A stretch of DNA of 51,098 nucleotides from Luminiphilus sp. (GCA_012270045.1 JAAXJC010000045.1:1-51098), one strand, 5' to 3'. Shown: positions 17,955 to 26,651, counted from the stretch's first letter. The notes: generated by a model from the sequence alone, not told the origin. Numbers and translations: made by a program.

Positions 17955-17974
17955 ATGTTATGTTTATATAACAT
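17955..17974. promoter_or_regulatory. Operator-like inverted repeat between unknown gene and amidase operon
   Basis: Perfect 7-bp inverted repeat ATGTTAT-N6-ATAACAT. It lies 33 bases before the amidase start at 18007 and 41 bases from the start at 17914. The left arm continues as ATGTTATGTT, identical to ten bases at 38897-38906. The dyad and the GT...AC ends fit a HutC-type GntR regulator, whose gene is at 21382. Confidence 0.65.
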
Positions 17975-18006
17975 GTCGGTTCCGAGACTCGCAAAGCGGG
18001 GTAGCC

Positions 18007-18669
18007 ATGGAGCAAAGTGATCTGACTGCGCGGGAAATTTATGCGCAGATAAAAAACAACCCCAGCCGCGCCCGTTTCGGTTTTGGGGAACGGGGCATAC
18101 TGGTCAATGTCGACCTCCAGAAGGTGTATACCCGCACCGACCTGTTTAAAACCGCCTACGAAACCGATCCCGACCAGCTGCATCACGTCAATGATCTCGC
18201 CAGAGGGTTTCGCGCCAGGGGCTGGCCAGTGGTGTGGACCCACGTGGCCTATATGGCGTCGGGGGAGGACTGTGGCATCTGGGGCACCCGCACCGACACA
18301 CCGGATTCACTGCAGAATATAAAGTTTGGCTCCGAGCGCTCGGAATTTGATGATCGCCTTGAAATCGATCGGGAACGAGACGTTATTTATTGCAAGAAAA
18401 TGCCCTCGGCCTTCTTTGAGACAGCCCTGCAATCCCTGTGCGTCTGGCATCGGGTAGATACCGTTGTACTGACCGGGGGCTCAACCAGCGGTTGTATCAG
18501 GGCGTCTGCGGTTGACTCCTTGTCCCGGGGCTATCGCACTATCGTCCCCGAGCAATGCGTGGCGGACAAGCACGAGAGCTACCATTACGCCAACCTCACC
18601 GATCTGGCGATCAAATATGCCGACGTGGTCGATGTGGATGAGGTCCTGGACTGGCTGACGGCCGGCTGA
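18007..18669 (+). CDS. Isochorismatase-fold amidase, maleamate/N-carbamoylsarcosine amidase-like
   Basis: This 220-residue cysteine hydrolase has the full triad. Asp36 lies in ILVNVDLQ, a lysine (K130 or K131) in CKKMPSAFFET, and the nucleophile C163 in TGGSTSGCIRASAVDSLSRGY. The late segment, IVPEQCVADKHESYHYANLTDL then KYADVV, is characteristic of the N-carbamoylsarcosine amidase and maleamate amidohydrolase (NicF) branch, which release ammonia from a ureido or half-amide group. It is first in an operon with two PuuE-like ring hydrolases. That points to stepwise opening of a cyclic imide or ureide and then removal of the amide nitrogen. The exact substrate is inferred. Confidence 0.85.
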   Translation: MEQSDLTAREIYAQIKNNPSRARFGFGERGILVNVDLQKVYTRTDLFKTAYETDPDQLHHVNDLARGFRARGWPVVWTHVAYMASGEDCGIWGTRTDTPDSLQNIKFGSERSEFDDRLEIDRERDVIYCKKMPSAFFETALQSLCVWHRVDTVVLTGGSTSGCIRASAVDSLSRGYRTIVPEQCVADKHESYHYANLTDLAIKYADVVDVDEVLDWLTAG

Positions 18670-18685
18670 AGGCGGTAGACCGGCC

Positions 18686-19597
18686 GTGGCGAAAACAGAA
18701 CTCGATCTTTACTCCTACTGGTCCTGGGAGGGCCGGCCGAAAATCACCTGGCCCGGTGACGCGAAGCTGGCGTTTTGGGTGGCGCCCAACATCGAATTTT
18801 ATGAACTCGATCCGCCCGAGAATCCGTTCAGGAAACCCTGGCCCCATCCCTATCCACCGGTGCCCGGTTACAGCATCAGGGACTACGGCAACCGGGTTGG
18901 CCACCATCGACAGATGGCACTGCTCGATAAGTACGGCATCCGCGGCTCCATCAGCCTGTCCGCGGCCCTGTGCGAGCACCACCCGGAAATCGTCTCCCTC
19001 TGCGCCGAGCGCGACTGGGAGTTCTTTAGCCACGGTGTCTACAACACCCGGTACACCTACGGACTGAGCGAGGATGAAGAACGCGCCATGATCGAGGATG
19101 CCATGGCGACCATCGAGGGTGCCGTCGGTAAACGACCGGCGGGTTATCTGGCGCCGGCCCTGTCCCACTCTGACCACACCATCGACCTGTTCGCCGAGGC
19201 CGGCGGCATTTATACCTGTGACCTCTTTCACGATGACCAGCCAACCCCCGTCAGCACCCGTAGCGGTAAGCGCTTTGTCTCCATTCCCTATTCACTGGAG
19301 TTGAACGACACCATTGCCTACGTGGTACAGCGCATGGAACCTCGACGCTACGGTGAGATCATTCGACGGGCCTTCGATGAACTGCTGGCCGAGGGTTCGG
19401 AAAAGGGCACGGTGATGTGCATCCCCACCCACAACTACCAGGTGAGTTGCCCGCACCGGTTGCGCGCTTTCGAGGAGGCGCTGGAGTACATCACGGGGCA
19501 CAGTGATGTCTGGGTCACTACCGGTCGGGAGATCGCGGATTTCTATCTCGAACATTGCTACGACGACGCGCTTGCCGCCATGGGGGCTGCACCATGA
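18686..19597 (+). CDS. PuuE-like polysaccharide-deacetylase-fold amidohydrolase, copy 1
   Basis: The gene starts with GTG at 18686, with AAGGCGG in ribosome-binding position, 16 bases after the amidase stop, and gives 303 residues. It has the NodB-type TIM-barrel order seen in PuuE allantoinases and cyclic imide hydrolases: SIRDYGNRVG (about 63-72), then the ALCEHHPEIVSLCAERDWEF region, then SHG (115-117), and a late CIPTHNYQ. These relatives open cyclic amides such as allantoin or succinimide rather than deacetylating sugars. There is no signal peptide, which fits cytoplasmic small-molecule work. It overlaps the next gene by ATGA. Confidence 0.82.
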   Translation: MAKTELDLYSYWSWEGRPKITWPGDAKLAFWVAPNIEFYELDPPENPFRKPWPHPYPPVPGYSIRDYGNRVGHHRQMALLDKYGIRGSISLSAALCEHHPEIVSLCAERDWEFFSHGVYNTRYTYGLSEDEERAMIEDAMATIEGAVGKRPAGYLAPALSHSDHTIDLFAEAGGIYTCDLFHDDQPTPVSTRSGKRFVSIPYSLELNDTIAYVVQRMEPRRYGEIIRRAFDELLAEGSEKGTVMCIPTHNYQVSCPHRLRAFEEALEYITGHSDVWVTTGREIADFYLEHCYDDALAAMGAAP

Positions 19598-20517
19598 GCA
19601 ACCCACTGCTGACCTATGAGCGGCGCCGCTATGGTATGGATCACGATCGCTACGACTGGTCCATGCTGCAGGACCGGCCCCCTGTGCATTGGCCAGGGGA
19701 CAAGCCACTGGCGCTGTGGATCAATGTCAGCGTGCAGCACTTTCCCCTGTCAGGTCCCAAGCCCAATGTTGCGCCACCTGGCGCGCTCACCATGCCCTAT
19801 CCCGATCTGCGGCATTACACTCTGAGGGATTATGGCAACCGGGTGGGCATTTACCGGGTATTGGCGGCTCTGGAACATGTTGATGCGGTGTTTTCCCTGG
19901 CCGTCTCGGGCCAGTTGGCCCAGCGCTACCCGGCCCTGATGGAACGACTGGCTGGTGTTGGTGGCGAGTGGTTGGGCCACGGCTGGAACATGAACGCCAT
20001 GCATGCCGGTGATGTCCCTGAGGATCAGGAGCGTCAATGGATCGAGCAGACCCTGGCGGCGCTGGCGAAGGCCAGCCCACAACCGATCAGCGGTTGGTTC
20101 AGCCCGGGCCGGTTACAGACACCACGCACACCGGAACTGCTCGCCGAACTGGGCCTTGGATACCACTGTGACTGGGTCAATGACGAACTGCCCTACGCCT
20201 TCAGCACCGCCCATGGCAGTCTGACCTGTCTGCCTTCCTGTTTGGAACTGGATGATGTTTTTGTGCTCACCCAGAACTTGCACAGTGAGGACAGCTACTG
20301 TCAGCAGGTGATAGACGCCGCCGACCTGCTGATTGAGGAGGCTACCCGGTTGCAGTCGGGCCGCCTGCTAAGCCTCAATTTGCACCCCTGGCTACTGGGC
20401 CAGCCCCATCGCGTGCGCACCCTGCGAGAACTGCTGGACGCCCTGTTGGTGCGGCGGGGCGACGCGATCTGGAACGCACAGCCCTCGGACATAATTACCG
20501 CCGCGAGGGCCGCCTAG
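19594..20517 (+). CDS. PuuE-like polysaccharide-deacetylase-fold amidohydrolase, copy 2
   Basis: I place the start at the ATG at 19594, which overlaps the stop of copy 1; an in-frame upstream extension has no support. The 307-residue product is a divergent paralogue of copy 1: WPGDKPLALWINVSVQHF, then LRDYGNRVG, then LGHGWNMNAMHAGDVPEDQE, then LNLHPWLLGQPHR. The HG and the DYGNRVG element persist, whereas the flanking residues differ. The pair may form a hetero-oligomer, or each may hydrolyse a different ring. Its stop is 22 bases from a convergent membrane protein gene. Confidence 0.8.
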   Translation: MSNPLLTYERRRYGMDHDRYDWSMLQDRPPVHWPGDKPLALWINVSVQHFPLSGPKPNVAPPGALTMPYPDLRHYTLRDYGNRVGIYRVLAALEHVDAVFSLAVSGQLAQRYPALMERLAGVGGEWLGHGWNMNAMHAGDVPEDQERQWIEQTLAALAKASPQPISGWFSPGRLQTPRTPELLAELGLGYHCDWVNDELPYAFSTAHGSLTCLPSCLELDDVFVLTQNLHSEDSYCQQVIDAADLLIEEATRLQSGRLLSLNLHPWLLGQPHRVRTLRELLDALLVRRGDAIWNAQPSDIITAARAA

Positions 20518-20539
20518 CCAAGGGGCCGGGAGGCCTGCT

Positions 20540-21220
20540 TCAAACCGCCTTGGTGGCGCCAAAAAAGGCCACGGTGGCGATGGTTACCCAGTACACGTAG
20601 GCCAGGCGCTTGCCCACCACCAGACTGTGTTCAAGACGTGATTCAACCTCACTGTTGGGTCCCTCGGCGAGAACCCTGAACATGGCCGTCCACTCCCGCA
20701 TGATGAAGCGCAGCTTGAGGCCGATCATCAGGGTGCCGCTGTAGAGCAGGATTTTGATTGAGAACCAGTACTGGCCCGGTCCGACGTTGAAGGGCCCGTA
20801 ACCTGCCAGTGATGCCAGCGAGCACAGCAGCAGCGCGGGGATCAGCACGAACCGGACCTTCTCGTCGATCATCGTGAGCTGGATACCGCGGTCTGTCTCG
20901 CGATAAAAATAGGCGGAAATGCAAAGTGCCAGCCAGCACAGGGACAGGGCCCACATGGCCACCAGAAACCAGCCGCCGTAGGGCTGAACGCCCCATATGT
21001 GCCCCATATGAAGACCCAGGGGCAGCAGACTGATAATCCCGATCCGCGCCAGGATGTCGATGTGGTAGGCGGTCTGCATATGGCGCCGCCGCTCATCCAT
21101 GCTCAGGTTCCGATTGATGACATGGGTAGAGGTATTGAACACACCCCATTCACCCCCCAGCCAATACACCATTGCAATGATGTGCAGCCACCTGAGTACC
21201 GCCAGTTCCGTAATGCCCAT
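20540..21220 (-). CDS. Integral membrane protein, paralogue 3 of 3
   Basis: This 226-residue protein opens VLRWLHIIAMVYWLGGEWGVF and continues INRNLSMDERRRH. It keeps the histidine, the W-x-GG-(D/E) motif and the charged loop of its two paralogues, but replaces the SRY/ARY segment with STHV. It has about six hydrophobic segments and extra histidines (LHMGHIW near residues 67-73). It is divergent from the GntR gene, with the operator-like element in between. The role is unknown; a redox-active or haem-associated membrane subunit is one possibility. Confidence 0.7.
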   Translation of the reverse strand: MGITELAVLRWLHIIAMVYWLGGEWGVFNTSTHVINRNLSMDERRRHMQTAYHIDILARIGIISLLPLGLHMGHIWGVQPYGGWFLVAMWALSLCWLALCISAYFYRETDRGIQLTMIDEKVRFVLIPALLLCSLASLAGYGPFNVGPGQYWFSIKILLYSGTLMIGLKLRFIMREWTAMFRVLAEGPNSEVESRLEHSLVVGKRLAYVYWVTIATVAFFGATKAV

Positions 21221-21328
21221 AGCTTCGCTTCCCCCTGAACACCCCTCGGCGAGCAGCCGAGTCAGTCTGTTATTTTATTGGACTGAACAGGCCGTGACAG
21301 CTACTTCGGTCAGATGCCTGTTTGGCTT

Positions 21329-21351
21329 AAAACATATGCTTTGTTATATCA
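21329..21351. promoter_or_regulatory. Operator-like element upstream of the GntR gene
   Basis: AAAACATATG followed by TTGTTATATCA (21341-21351). The 11-mer recurs in reverse orientation at 8925-8935. It ends about 30 bases before the regulator start, so autoregulation is plausible, and it may also serve the divergent membrane protein gene. Confidence 0.6.
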
Positions 21352-21381
21352 TTGTACGTAATCTAAAAAAGGCGTGCATTG

Positions 21382-22155
21382 GTGTTTGACGACCGTTTAT
21401 TTCGCCCCTACGTGGAGGCAACCAGCGCTTCCCGCTCCAGGGCGCCCCTGTATTTCCAGCTGTTCAGCAGCCTCAAGAGCATGATCCTTGAGGGGGTGCT
21501 GGGTTACGGCGAGCAGGTGCCCACAGAGGAGCAACTCGCCAGCCTGTTTTCGGTATCCCGAATCACTTCCAAGCGCGCGCTGGATGAACTGGCCAGCGAG
21601 GGTTTGGTGGAGCGCCGGCGCGGTAAGGGCACCCATGTCATCTATCGCTACAGCCCCCAGCCCGTGCAGGCACCCCTCACCGGCATGCTGCAGGAAATCG
21701 AGAGCATGGCGCGCAACTCCCGGGCCGTAATCCATAACTGTGTCATGGAGGCGCCGCCCAAGGTCGTTCGGGAAGCCATGGGCTTGGCCAAGGGCGAGCA
21801 AGTGCTGCATTTAAACCGGGTGCGGGAGCGGCAGGGCCGTCGCTTCGGCCACTACAGTAGTTGGACCGCGGGTGTGGATATGCCCGACGATCCGGATATC
21901 TTCATCACCACGCCGCGACTGAGTTTTTTCCGCGCCAACGGGCTGGAACTCACCCACGTCACCCAGATACTGAGTGCCAAGGCCGCGGGCCATACCGTGG
22001 CCAAGGCGTTGGGGGTCGAGGTGGGAGCACCCCTGCTGAGTCTGACCCGTCAGTCGTTCCAGAACCGGGGTAGCCAGGAGGTCATGCTCGATTACATGGA
22101 GGTGCTCTACAACCCGGAGCACTTCCAGTATGCGATGGACCTGACCCTGGATTGA
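21382..22155 (+). CDS. GntR-family transcriptional regulator, HutC/FarR subfamily
   Basis: The start is taken as GTG at 21382 (a TTG at 21379 is adjacent), giving 257 residues. The winged helix-turn-helix spans about 24-85: PLYFQLFSSLKSMILEGVLGYGEQVPTE then LASLFSVSRITSKRALDELASEGLVERRRGKGT. A UTRA effector-binding domain follows (about 100-250, with LHLNRVRERQG and a terminal DYMEVLYNPEHFQYAMDL). HutC-type proteins are usually repressors released by a pathway metabolite, and they bind GT-N-AC-type palindromes. It is the only regulator in the cluster, and copies of one AT-rich element lie at its own and at five or six other divergent promoters, so it is the prime candidate for cluster control. 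Confidence 0.9.
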   Translation: MFDDRLFRPYVEATSASRSRAPLYFQLFSSLKSMILEGVLGYGEQVPTEEQLASLFSVSRITSKRALDELASEGLVERRRGKGTHVIYRYSPQPVQAPLTGMLQEIESMARNSRAVIHNCVMEAPPKVVREAMGLAKGEQVLHLNRVRERQGRRFGHYSSWTAGVDMPDDPDIFITTPRLSFFRANGLELTHVTQILSAKAAGHTVAKALGVEVGAPLLSLTRQSFQNRGSQEVMLDYMEVLYNPEHFQYAMDLTLD

Positions 22156-22166
22156 CCCCAGCGCAG

Positions 22167-23228
22167 CTAGATCAGGTCATCCTGGTCCAGTTGCTCAATC
22201 ACCTTTCGCTGCTGGGACAGGAAGTGCTGCCGGTCCGGAACCCTGACCCCGTCCGTCGGGTCCAGGAGGTTGTCAGCGGGGTAACGGTGGTTGCCGCTAT
22301 AGACCCCGGCGAACAGATCCGTCCGTTGCCTGGCCAGCATATTGGTCATGGCGGGTTGGCGCCGGGCCTCACGCAGGCGCTGGATGTCGACAGTGGCGTT
22401 GGCGACCATTGATTCCCCGCAGTAGGCCTCGGCCATCACATTGCCCCGATAGTCCACCACCTGGGAATGTCCCTGGGTCGAATGGGCTGGCACCGGTGAG
22501 CCGGTGATGGCCGAGGTATTGGCGGAAACAACGTAGCACATGTTCTCGTAGGCCCTGGCGCATTTGGCGATATTTTTTGGCGTTGGCTGTGGGCTGCCGA
22601 CCTCGCTGGAGGAATGCAGAATCACCTCCGCCCCTGCAAGGGCATGGGCCCGGGTGATTTCCGGGTAGAGAATCTCTTCCGAGGCGACGCAGGCCAATCG
22701 ACCCAGGGGCGTAGCCACCACCGGAAACAGGCTGTCCTCGCCGTAGGCCTCCCGGTAGCGTGACAGCACGTCATGGGGTGTCGGGGCAAACATCGAGATC
22801 AGGCGTCGATAGCGCAGGATCACATTCCCGGTATCGTCGATGACAAAACTGGTCTGGAAGTAGAGGTCCGGAAAGTGGGGGTCTACCTCGTAAACATTGC
22901 CCGACAGGTAAATGCCGTTGCCCTGGGCGATTTCACCCAGGCGCTGGTATTCCGGCCCGTCCATGGCCAGGCAGGCTTTGTCGCGCCAGGCGGTAATGCT
23001 TTCCCCCATGGGGAAACCCGTCAGCACGTACTCTGGCAGGACCACCAGCCGGACCGGGCTGCCGCTAAAGGTGGCTATGAAAGCCTTGCTGCCCCTGATC
23101 ATGGTGTCAATCCGTGACAGGCTCGCCATCATGGCCTCCGCCACCGCATCCCGTTCGGTCAGGCCATTGACTGCCGCGCAATCCATTTGCAGGGCCAGTG
23201 CGGTGTAGGGGCCCTCCAGCACGGTCAT
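22167..23228 (-). CDS. Nitrilase-superfamily protein with substituted catalytic residues
   Basis: This 353-residue protein follows the carbon-nitrogen hydrolase fold: LVVLPEYVLTGFP with the first catalytic residue E66, then NVILRYRRL where the usual lysine is R142, then GRLACVASEEILYPE. In the last block the residue that aligns with the nucleophilic cysteine is S183, while C180 lies three positions earlier. Two of three catalytic residues are therefore changed. It may be a non-hydrolytic member, or may use C180 or S183 in another way. I recall related proteins with an ASEEILYPE block, so this may be a conserved subfamily rather than decay. It is the last gene of the symporter/oxidase operon and overlaps the DUF1330 gene. 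Confidence 0.82.
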   Translation of the reverse strand: MTVLEGPYTALALQMDCAAVNGLTERDAVAEAMMASLSRIDTMIRGSKAFIATFSGSPVRLVVLPEYVLTGFPMGESITAWRDKACLAMDGPEYQRLGEIAQGNGIYLSGNVYEVDPHFPDLYFQTSFVIDDTGNVILRYRRLISMFAPTPHDVLSRYREAYGEDSLFPVVATPLGRLACVASEEILYPEITRAHALAGAEVILHSSSEVGSPQPTPKNIAKCARAYENMCYVVSANTSAITGSPVPAHSTQGHSQVVDYRGNVMAEAYCGESMVANATVDIQRLREARRQPAMTNMLARQRTDLFAGVYSGNHRYPADNLLDPTDGVRVPDRQHFLSQQRKVIEQLDQDDLI

Positions 23229-23530
23229 TCCAACGTCTCCTGCTGCATGCCATCGACCAGGGTCACACGAAAGGTACCGGTACCGGCCCGCAGGGGTTTG
23301 ATGGCCTGGTATTCCTCACTGTGCCAGAACGCCCGGGCCTGCTCCCGGGACGGCCAGCGATGAATGACAATACGCGCATCACCCCAGTCGCCCTCCAACG
23401 CCTCCTGTTCACCACCCAGCACCAGATATTCGCCCCCATAGCTGGCGACCACCGGCGGTACCGCCCGGGCGTAGGGTGCAAAGTCCTCAGGCCGGGTGAT
23501 GATGGCCTCGACTACGATATAAGCGGGCAT
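23225..23530 (-). CDS. DUF1330 family protein
   Basis: This 101-residue protein forms a single dimeric alpha-beta barrel (ferredoxin-like) domain. It begins MPAYIVVEAIITRPEDFAPY, followed by YGGEYLVLGG and VIHRWPSREQARAFWHSEEYQ, the standard DUF1330 pattern. Members are small and usually uncharacterised; relatives of this fold act as monooxygenases, isomerases or heme-binding proteins. Its stop overlaps the start of the nitrilase-fold gene, and it follows the FAD oxidase gene by about 40 bases. Confidence 0.88.
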   Translation of the reverse strand: MPAYIVVEAIITRPEDFAPYARAVPPVVASYGGEYLVLGGEQEALEGDWGDARIVIHRWPSREQARAFWHSEEYQAIKPLRAGTGTFRVTLVDGMQQETLE

Positions 23531-23569
23531 GTCGTCCCTCCTAGCTGTGAGCGCGTGGGGTCTGTTGGA

Positions 23570-25144
23570 TCAGTTCCCGTGGCCCAGACCGAGAACCCCG
23601 GGGTTGATGATGCCATGGGGATCAAGGGTCTGCTTTATGGCATCCACCAGTTGCGCCGACTCGGGCCGCAGGGCGTTGCGATAGTGATAGGCCCGGCCCA
23701 GTTGGAAATGGGACGCGCCCCGGTCTGAGCACATCGCGCAGATCTCGCCCTTGATTTGGTCGACGGCTTCCCAGGCCCCCGGTGCCGCCTCATGCCGGGC
23801 CAGCCTGGCAAGGTGGTCAGCCTCCAGGCTGTGTTCGTGCAGCACGTTCAGGCTGTCCGGCCAGAAAAAAACCGGTTCGATCAGGGTGATCTGCTGACTG
23901 ACTGTGGTGATGAGATAACCGGTTTCGATACTGAACTTGGTCATGGTTTGCCTGTTTGCCTCGAACACCGCCTCGATCGCCGCCAGTGTCCCGGCTGCAT
24001 CTGAGTGGGGCACCAGGGCGTGGACAGGCAACCAGCGCTCGCCCCCGGCGCCGACCATGTTGTTGACCGGGCCGAAGGGATTGGCGGCCAAAATACGCGG
24101 AATACTGTCGGGCAGGGGCTCGCCCTTGTGGGCCTCGCTGATGCTGCGTATCTCCTCCGCCTGGGCCGCTGCCTCCTGTTCGGTTCGACCCTCGCTGACG
24201 GTGGAAAAAGACCAGCCGACGTCGTCCATGAATCGGCGCCCCGCCATGGCGACCTTGGCACCTGCAACAATTTTTTCCTTCAGTGAACCCTGGGCCTTGA
24301 TGACCCCGGACAACTGGCTGACGTCCGCCGCGAGACTGGCCCGCTGCATGCGCTGTTGCTGCAGGTACGGGTCGAAACCAAAACACTCGCTGGCGAGTGC
24401 GCGTCGGGATATTTCCGACATGGCCGCCATCATTGCTTCGGCATCGGGAAACGCGAAACTGGTGAACGCCTTGGCTGCAGCCACCGGAATCAAAGGTAGG
24501 GTGATGGTGGCCTTGATGCCCAGGGCACCGCAATCGCCGATGAACAGGCCGGTCAGGTCCGGGCCAAAGTAGCGGCTGAAGGCGCTGGCCCGGTGTTGGC
24601 TGGCGCTGCCCGTATGCAAAAGGTCCCCCGTGCCGGTCACAACACTGAAGCCCAGCACCGAATCGCCGGCGGTACCGTGGTAGCCGCTGCCCCAAAAGAC
24701 CCCGTTCTGGGACAGTCCGCCGCCGACGGTCGCGTGACGACCGGACAGGGTGCCCCAGAACGGTGTCCTGAGGCCCAGGGGTGCCAGCGTCTCATGGAGC
24801 GCCGACCAGGTCGTGCCAGCCTCCACAGTGACATGGGCATCGGTGGCGTTGACATCCAGGATGCGATTCATGCTGGACATATCGAGCAGGATGCCGTCGT
24901 CACGGTCCGAGAGATAACCCGCGGTGTAGCTCATGCCCCCGCCCCGGGAAACCAGGGGCGTGCCCCTGTCAGCACACACCTTGACCAGGGCCTGCAGATC
25001 ATCGGTGCTGGCCGGCCGGATGACGGCGCTGGCGGGTTTGCCGGATCCGAAAACGTCATGGGCGTAGAGGTCGAGCAGTTCGGGGTCGGTTTGCACGGCT
25101 GCCGGAGACAGGGATTGCCTAAGAGTATCGATCATTGCGTTCAT
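23570..25144 (-). CDS. FAD-linked oxidase (VAO/GlcD-type)
   Basis: This 524-residue flavoprotein has an N-terminal PCMH-type FAD domain, with VIRPASTDDLQALVKVC then PLVSRGGGMSYTAGYL at about 60-78 and GTLSGRHATVGGGLSQNG near 130-150. A C-terminal substrate domain ends LVDAIKQTLDPHGIINPGVLG. The layout matches vanillyl-alcohol-oxidase/glycolate-oxidase relatives that oxidise hydroxy acids, alcohols or phenols. The gene begins directly after the symporter stop codon (no gap), so uptake and oxidation of one substrate may be linked. The electron acceptor and substrate are unknown. Confidence 0.88.
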   Translation of the reverse strand: MNAMIDTLRQSLSPAAVQTDPELLDLYAHDVFGSGKPASAVIRPASTDDLQALVKVCADRGTPLVSRGGGMSYTAGYLSDRDDGILLDMSSMNRILDVNATDAHVTVEAGTTWSALHETLAPLGLRTPFWGTLSGRHATVGGGLSQNGVFWGSGYHGTAGDSVLGFSVVTGTGDLLHTGSASQHRASAFSRYFGPDLTGLFIGDCGALGIKATITLPLIPVAAAKAFTSFAFPDAEAMMAAMSEISRRALASECFGFDPYLQQQRMQRASLAADVSQLSGVIKAQGSLKEKIVAGAKVAMAGRRFMDDVGWSFSTVSEGRTEQEAAAQAEEIRSISEAHKGEPLPDSIPRILAANPFGPVNNMVGAGGERWLPVHALVPHSDAAGTLAAIEAVFEANRQTMTKFSIETGYLITTVSQQITLIEPVFFWPDSLNVLHEHSLEADHLARLARHEAAPGAWEAVDQIKGEICAMCSDRGASHFQLGRAYHYRNALRPESAQLVDAIKQTLDPHGIINPGVLGLGHGN

Positions 25145-26572
25145 TTACTGTTTCCTCACCAGCGCCAGAAACCCAAGGTGTAGCACAAATGGCAAAATTC
25201 GCTCTGCGATATCACCGGGGGTATTGGGCAGCGTGGACAACAAAACCGCGCTGCCAAAGCCCAACCACAAGCCCATAATCCAATGATCCTGACTGATCCG
25301 CCAGCCCATCACCCGCGCGATCACCATGGGCCCGAAGGCGGCGCCCAGGGCTACCCAGGCAAACAACACCCGACTGAAAATTTGTGCCGGCAGGTAGAGG
25401 GCGATCAGGGTGGCAGCCACGACCACAGCGGCGACCGCAGCCCGCCCGATCAGCACCCGGTACCGGGGCAGGAGTGCGCTAAGACCAAGATCGTGGGCAA
25501 ATAAGCAGGCACAGACCAGTAACTGGCTGTCGGCAGTGGACATAATCGCGGATATCACCGCCGCCACCAGAATGCCGGCCACCACCGCCGGCAACACGGC
25601 GCCGGCGGTGGCAAAAAAGACCTGCTCGGGGTCAGCTACATCGGGCGCCAGCAGCCGCGCCAACAGCCCCAGTACCGCCATGCCAAACCAGACCAGGACG
25701 TACCAGACGGCGGTGATCACTGTCGCCTGAATTCTGGCACGGTCATCCCGCAGGGCCATAAACCGGACCAGCAGATGGGGTTGGCCGAAGGTGGACAGCC
25801 CGGTGGCGAGGCCACCAACGACAATCCCGGCCGCGGTCAGCAGCGGGGCATTGCCGGTGAAACTCATCTGCTCCGGTGTGGAGACACGGGACAGTTCCGA
25901 CCACATCGCTGCCGGGCCGCCGACGGCGTCCAGTGCGACCAGTGGCAGGGCCAGGGATGCCACGACCATCACCAGTCCCTGCAGCGTGTCAGTCAGGCTG
26001 ACCGCCCAGAATCCGCCCAGCCAGGTGTAAACCAGCACAATGGCGGCCCCGATCAGGATGGCGTTGGTAGAGGGCAGATTGAATACCTCCGCAAAGGCGT
26101 TACCTGCGCCCTGGAACTGCGCCGCGATGTAGAACACGAAACAGAACAGGATGATGACCGCCACTGAACGGGTGAGGCGCCAGCGCGCCGTGCCGATCAC
26201 ACCCTCACTGACAAAGTCAGTCAGGGTTAGCAGGTCCCCGGACCGACTCGCAGCCTGTACCGGCTGGGCCAGCAGCAGCCAGGCCAGTACCATCCCGGCC
26301 AGAGCCCCCAGCACCAGCCAGAACACCGACAGTCCCAGGACGAAAGCGGCACCGCTCAGGCCCAGCAGCGTCCAGGCCGAGCAGGCGCTGGCGCTGTAGG
26401 AAATGGCCGCGACCCAGGGACCCAGTTGGCGATCTCCCAGAAAGAAGTCGGCATTGGAGTGGGTTCTGCGTGCGGCCCACAGCCCGACCGCCACCAACAG
26501 GAGTTTGTAGACGACCACTGTGGTGCTGACGCTCGTGGTCGTTGCCCATGGCGGCTCCTGCCCGTGCTCCAC
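25145..26572 (-). CDS. Sodium:solute symporter (SSS family)
   Basis: The 475-residue protein has about 13 hydrophobic helices. Typical SSS elements are NADFFLGDRQLGPWVAAISYSASACSAWTLLG near the N-terminus, IVLVYTWLGGFWAVSLTDTLQG at about 178-199, and FGQPHLLVRFMALRD around 253-267. These resemble PutP- and pantothenate-type carriers. It probably imports a small polar or anionic substrate with Na+. It heads the operon symporter, FAD oxidase, DUF1330 and nitrilase-fold protein, and its promoter region contains an operator-like element. Confidence 0.9.
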   Translation of the reverse strand: MEHGQEPPWATTTSVSTTVVVYKLLLVAVGLWAARRTHSNADFFLGDRQLGPWVAAISYSASACSAWTLLGLSGAAFVLGLSVFWLVLGALAGMVLAWLLLAQPVQAASRSGDLLTLTDFVSEGVIGTARWRLTRSVAVIILFCFVFYIAAQFQGAGNAFAEVFNLPSTNAILIGAAIVLVYTWLGGFWAVSLTDTLQGLVMVVASLALPLVALDAVGGPAAMWSELSRVSTPEQMSFTGNAPLLTAAGIVVGGLATGLSTFGQPHLLVRFMALRDDRARIQATVITAVWYVLVWFGMAVLGLLARLLAPDVADPEQVFFATAGAVLPAVVAGILVAAVISAIMSTADSQLLVCACLFAHDLGLSALLPRYRVLIGRAAVAAVVVAATLIALYLPAQIFSRVLFAWVALGAAFGPMVIARVMGWRISQDHWIMGLWLGFGSAVLLSTLPNTPGDIAERILPFVLHLGFLALVRKQ

Positions 26573-26651
26573 GCACCCCGTGTCGGTTGTGCCCGCCGCG
26601 ACCCCGGCCTCGTGTGGGTGGCTGCGGACGGTCCCTGCTGGGGTTCCCAGA

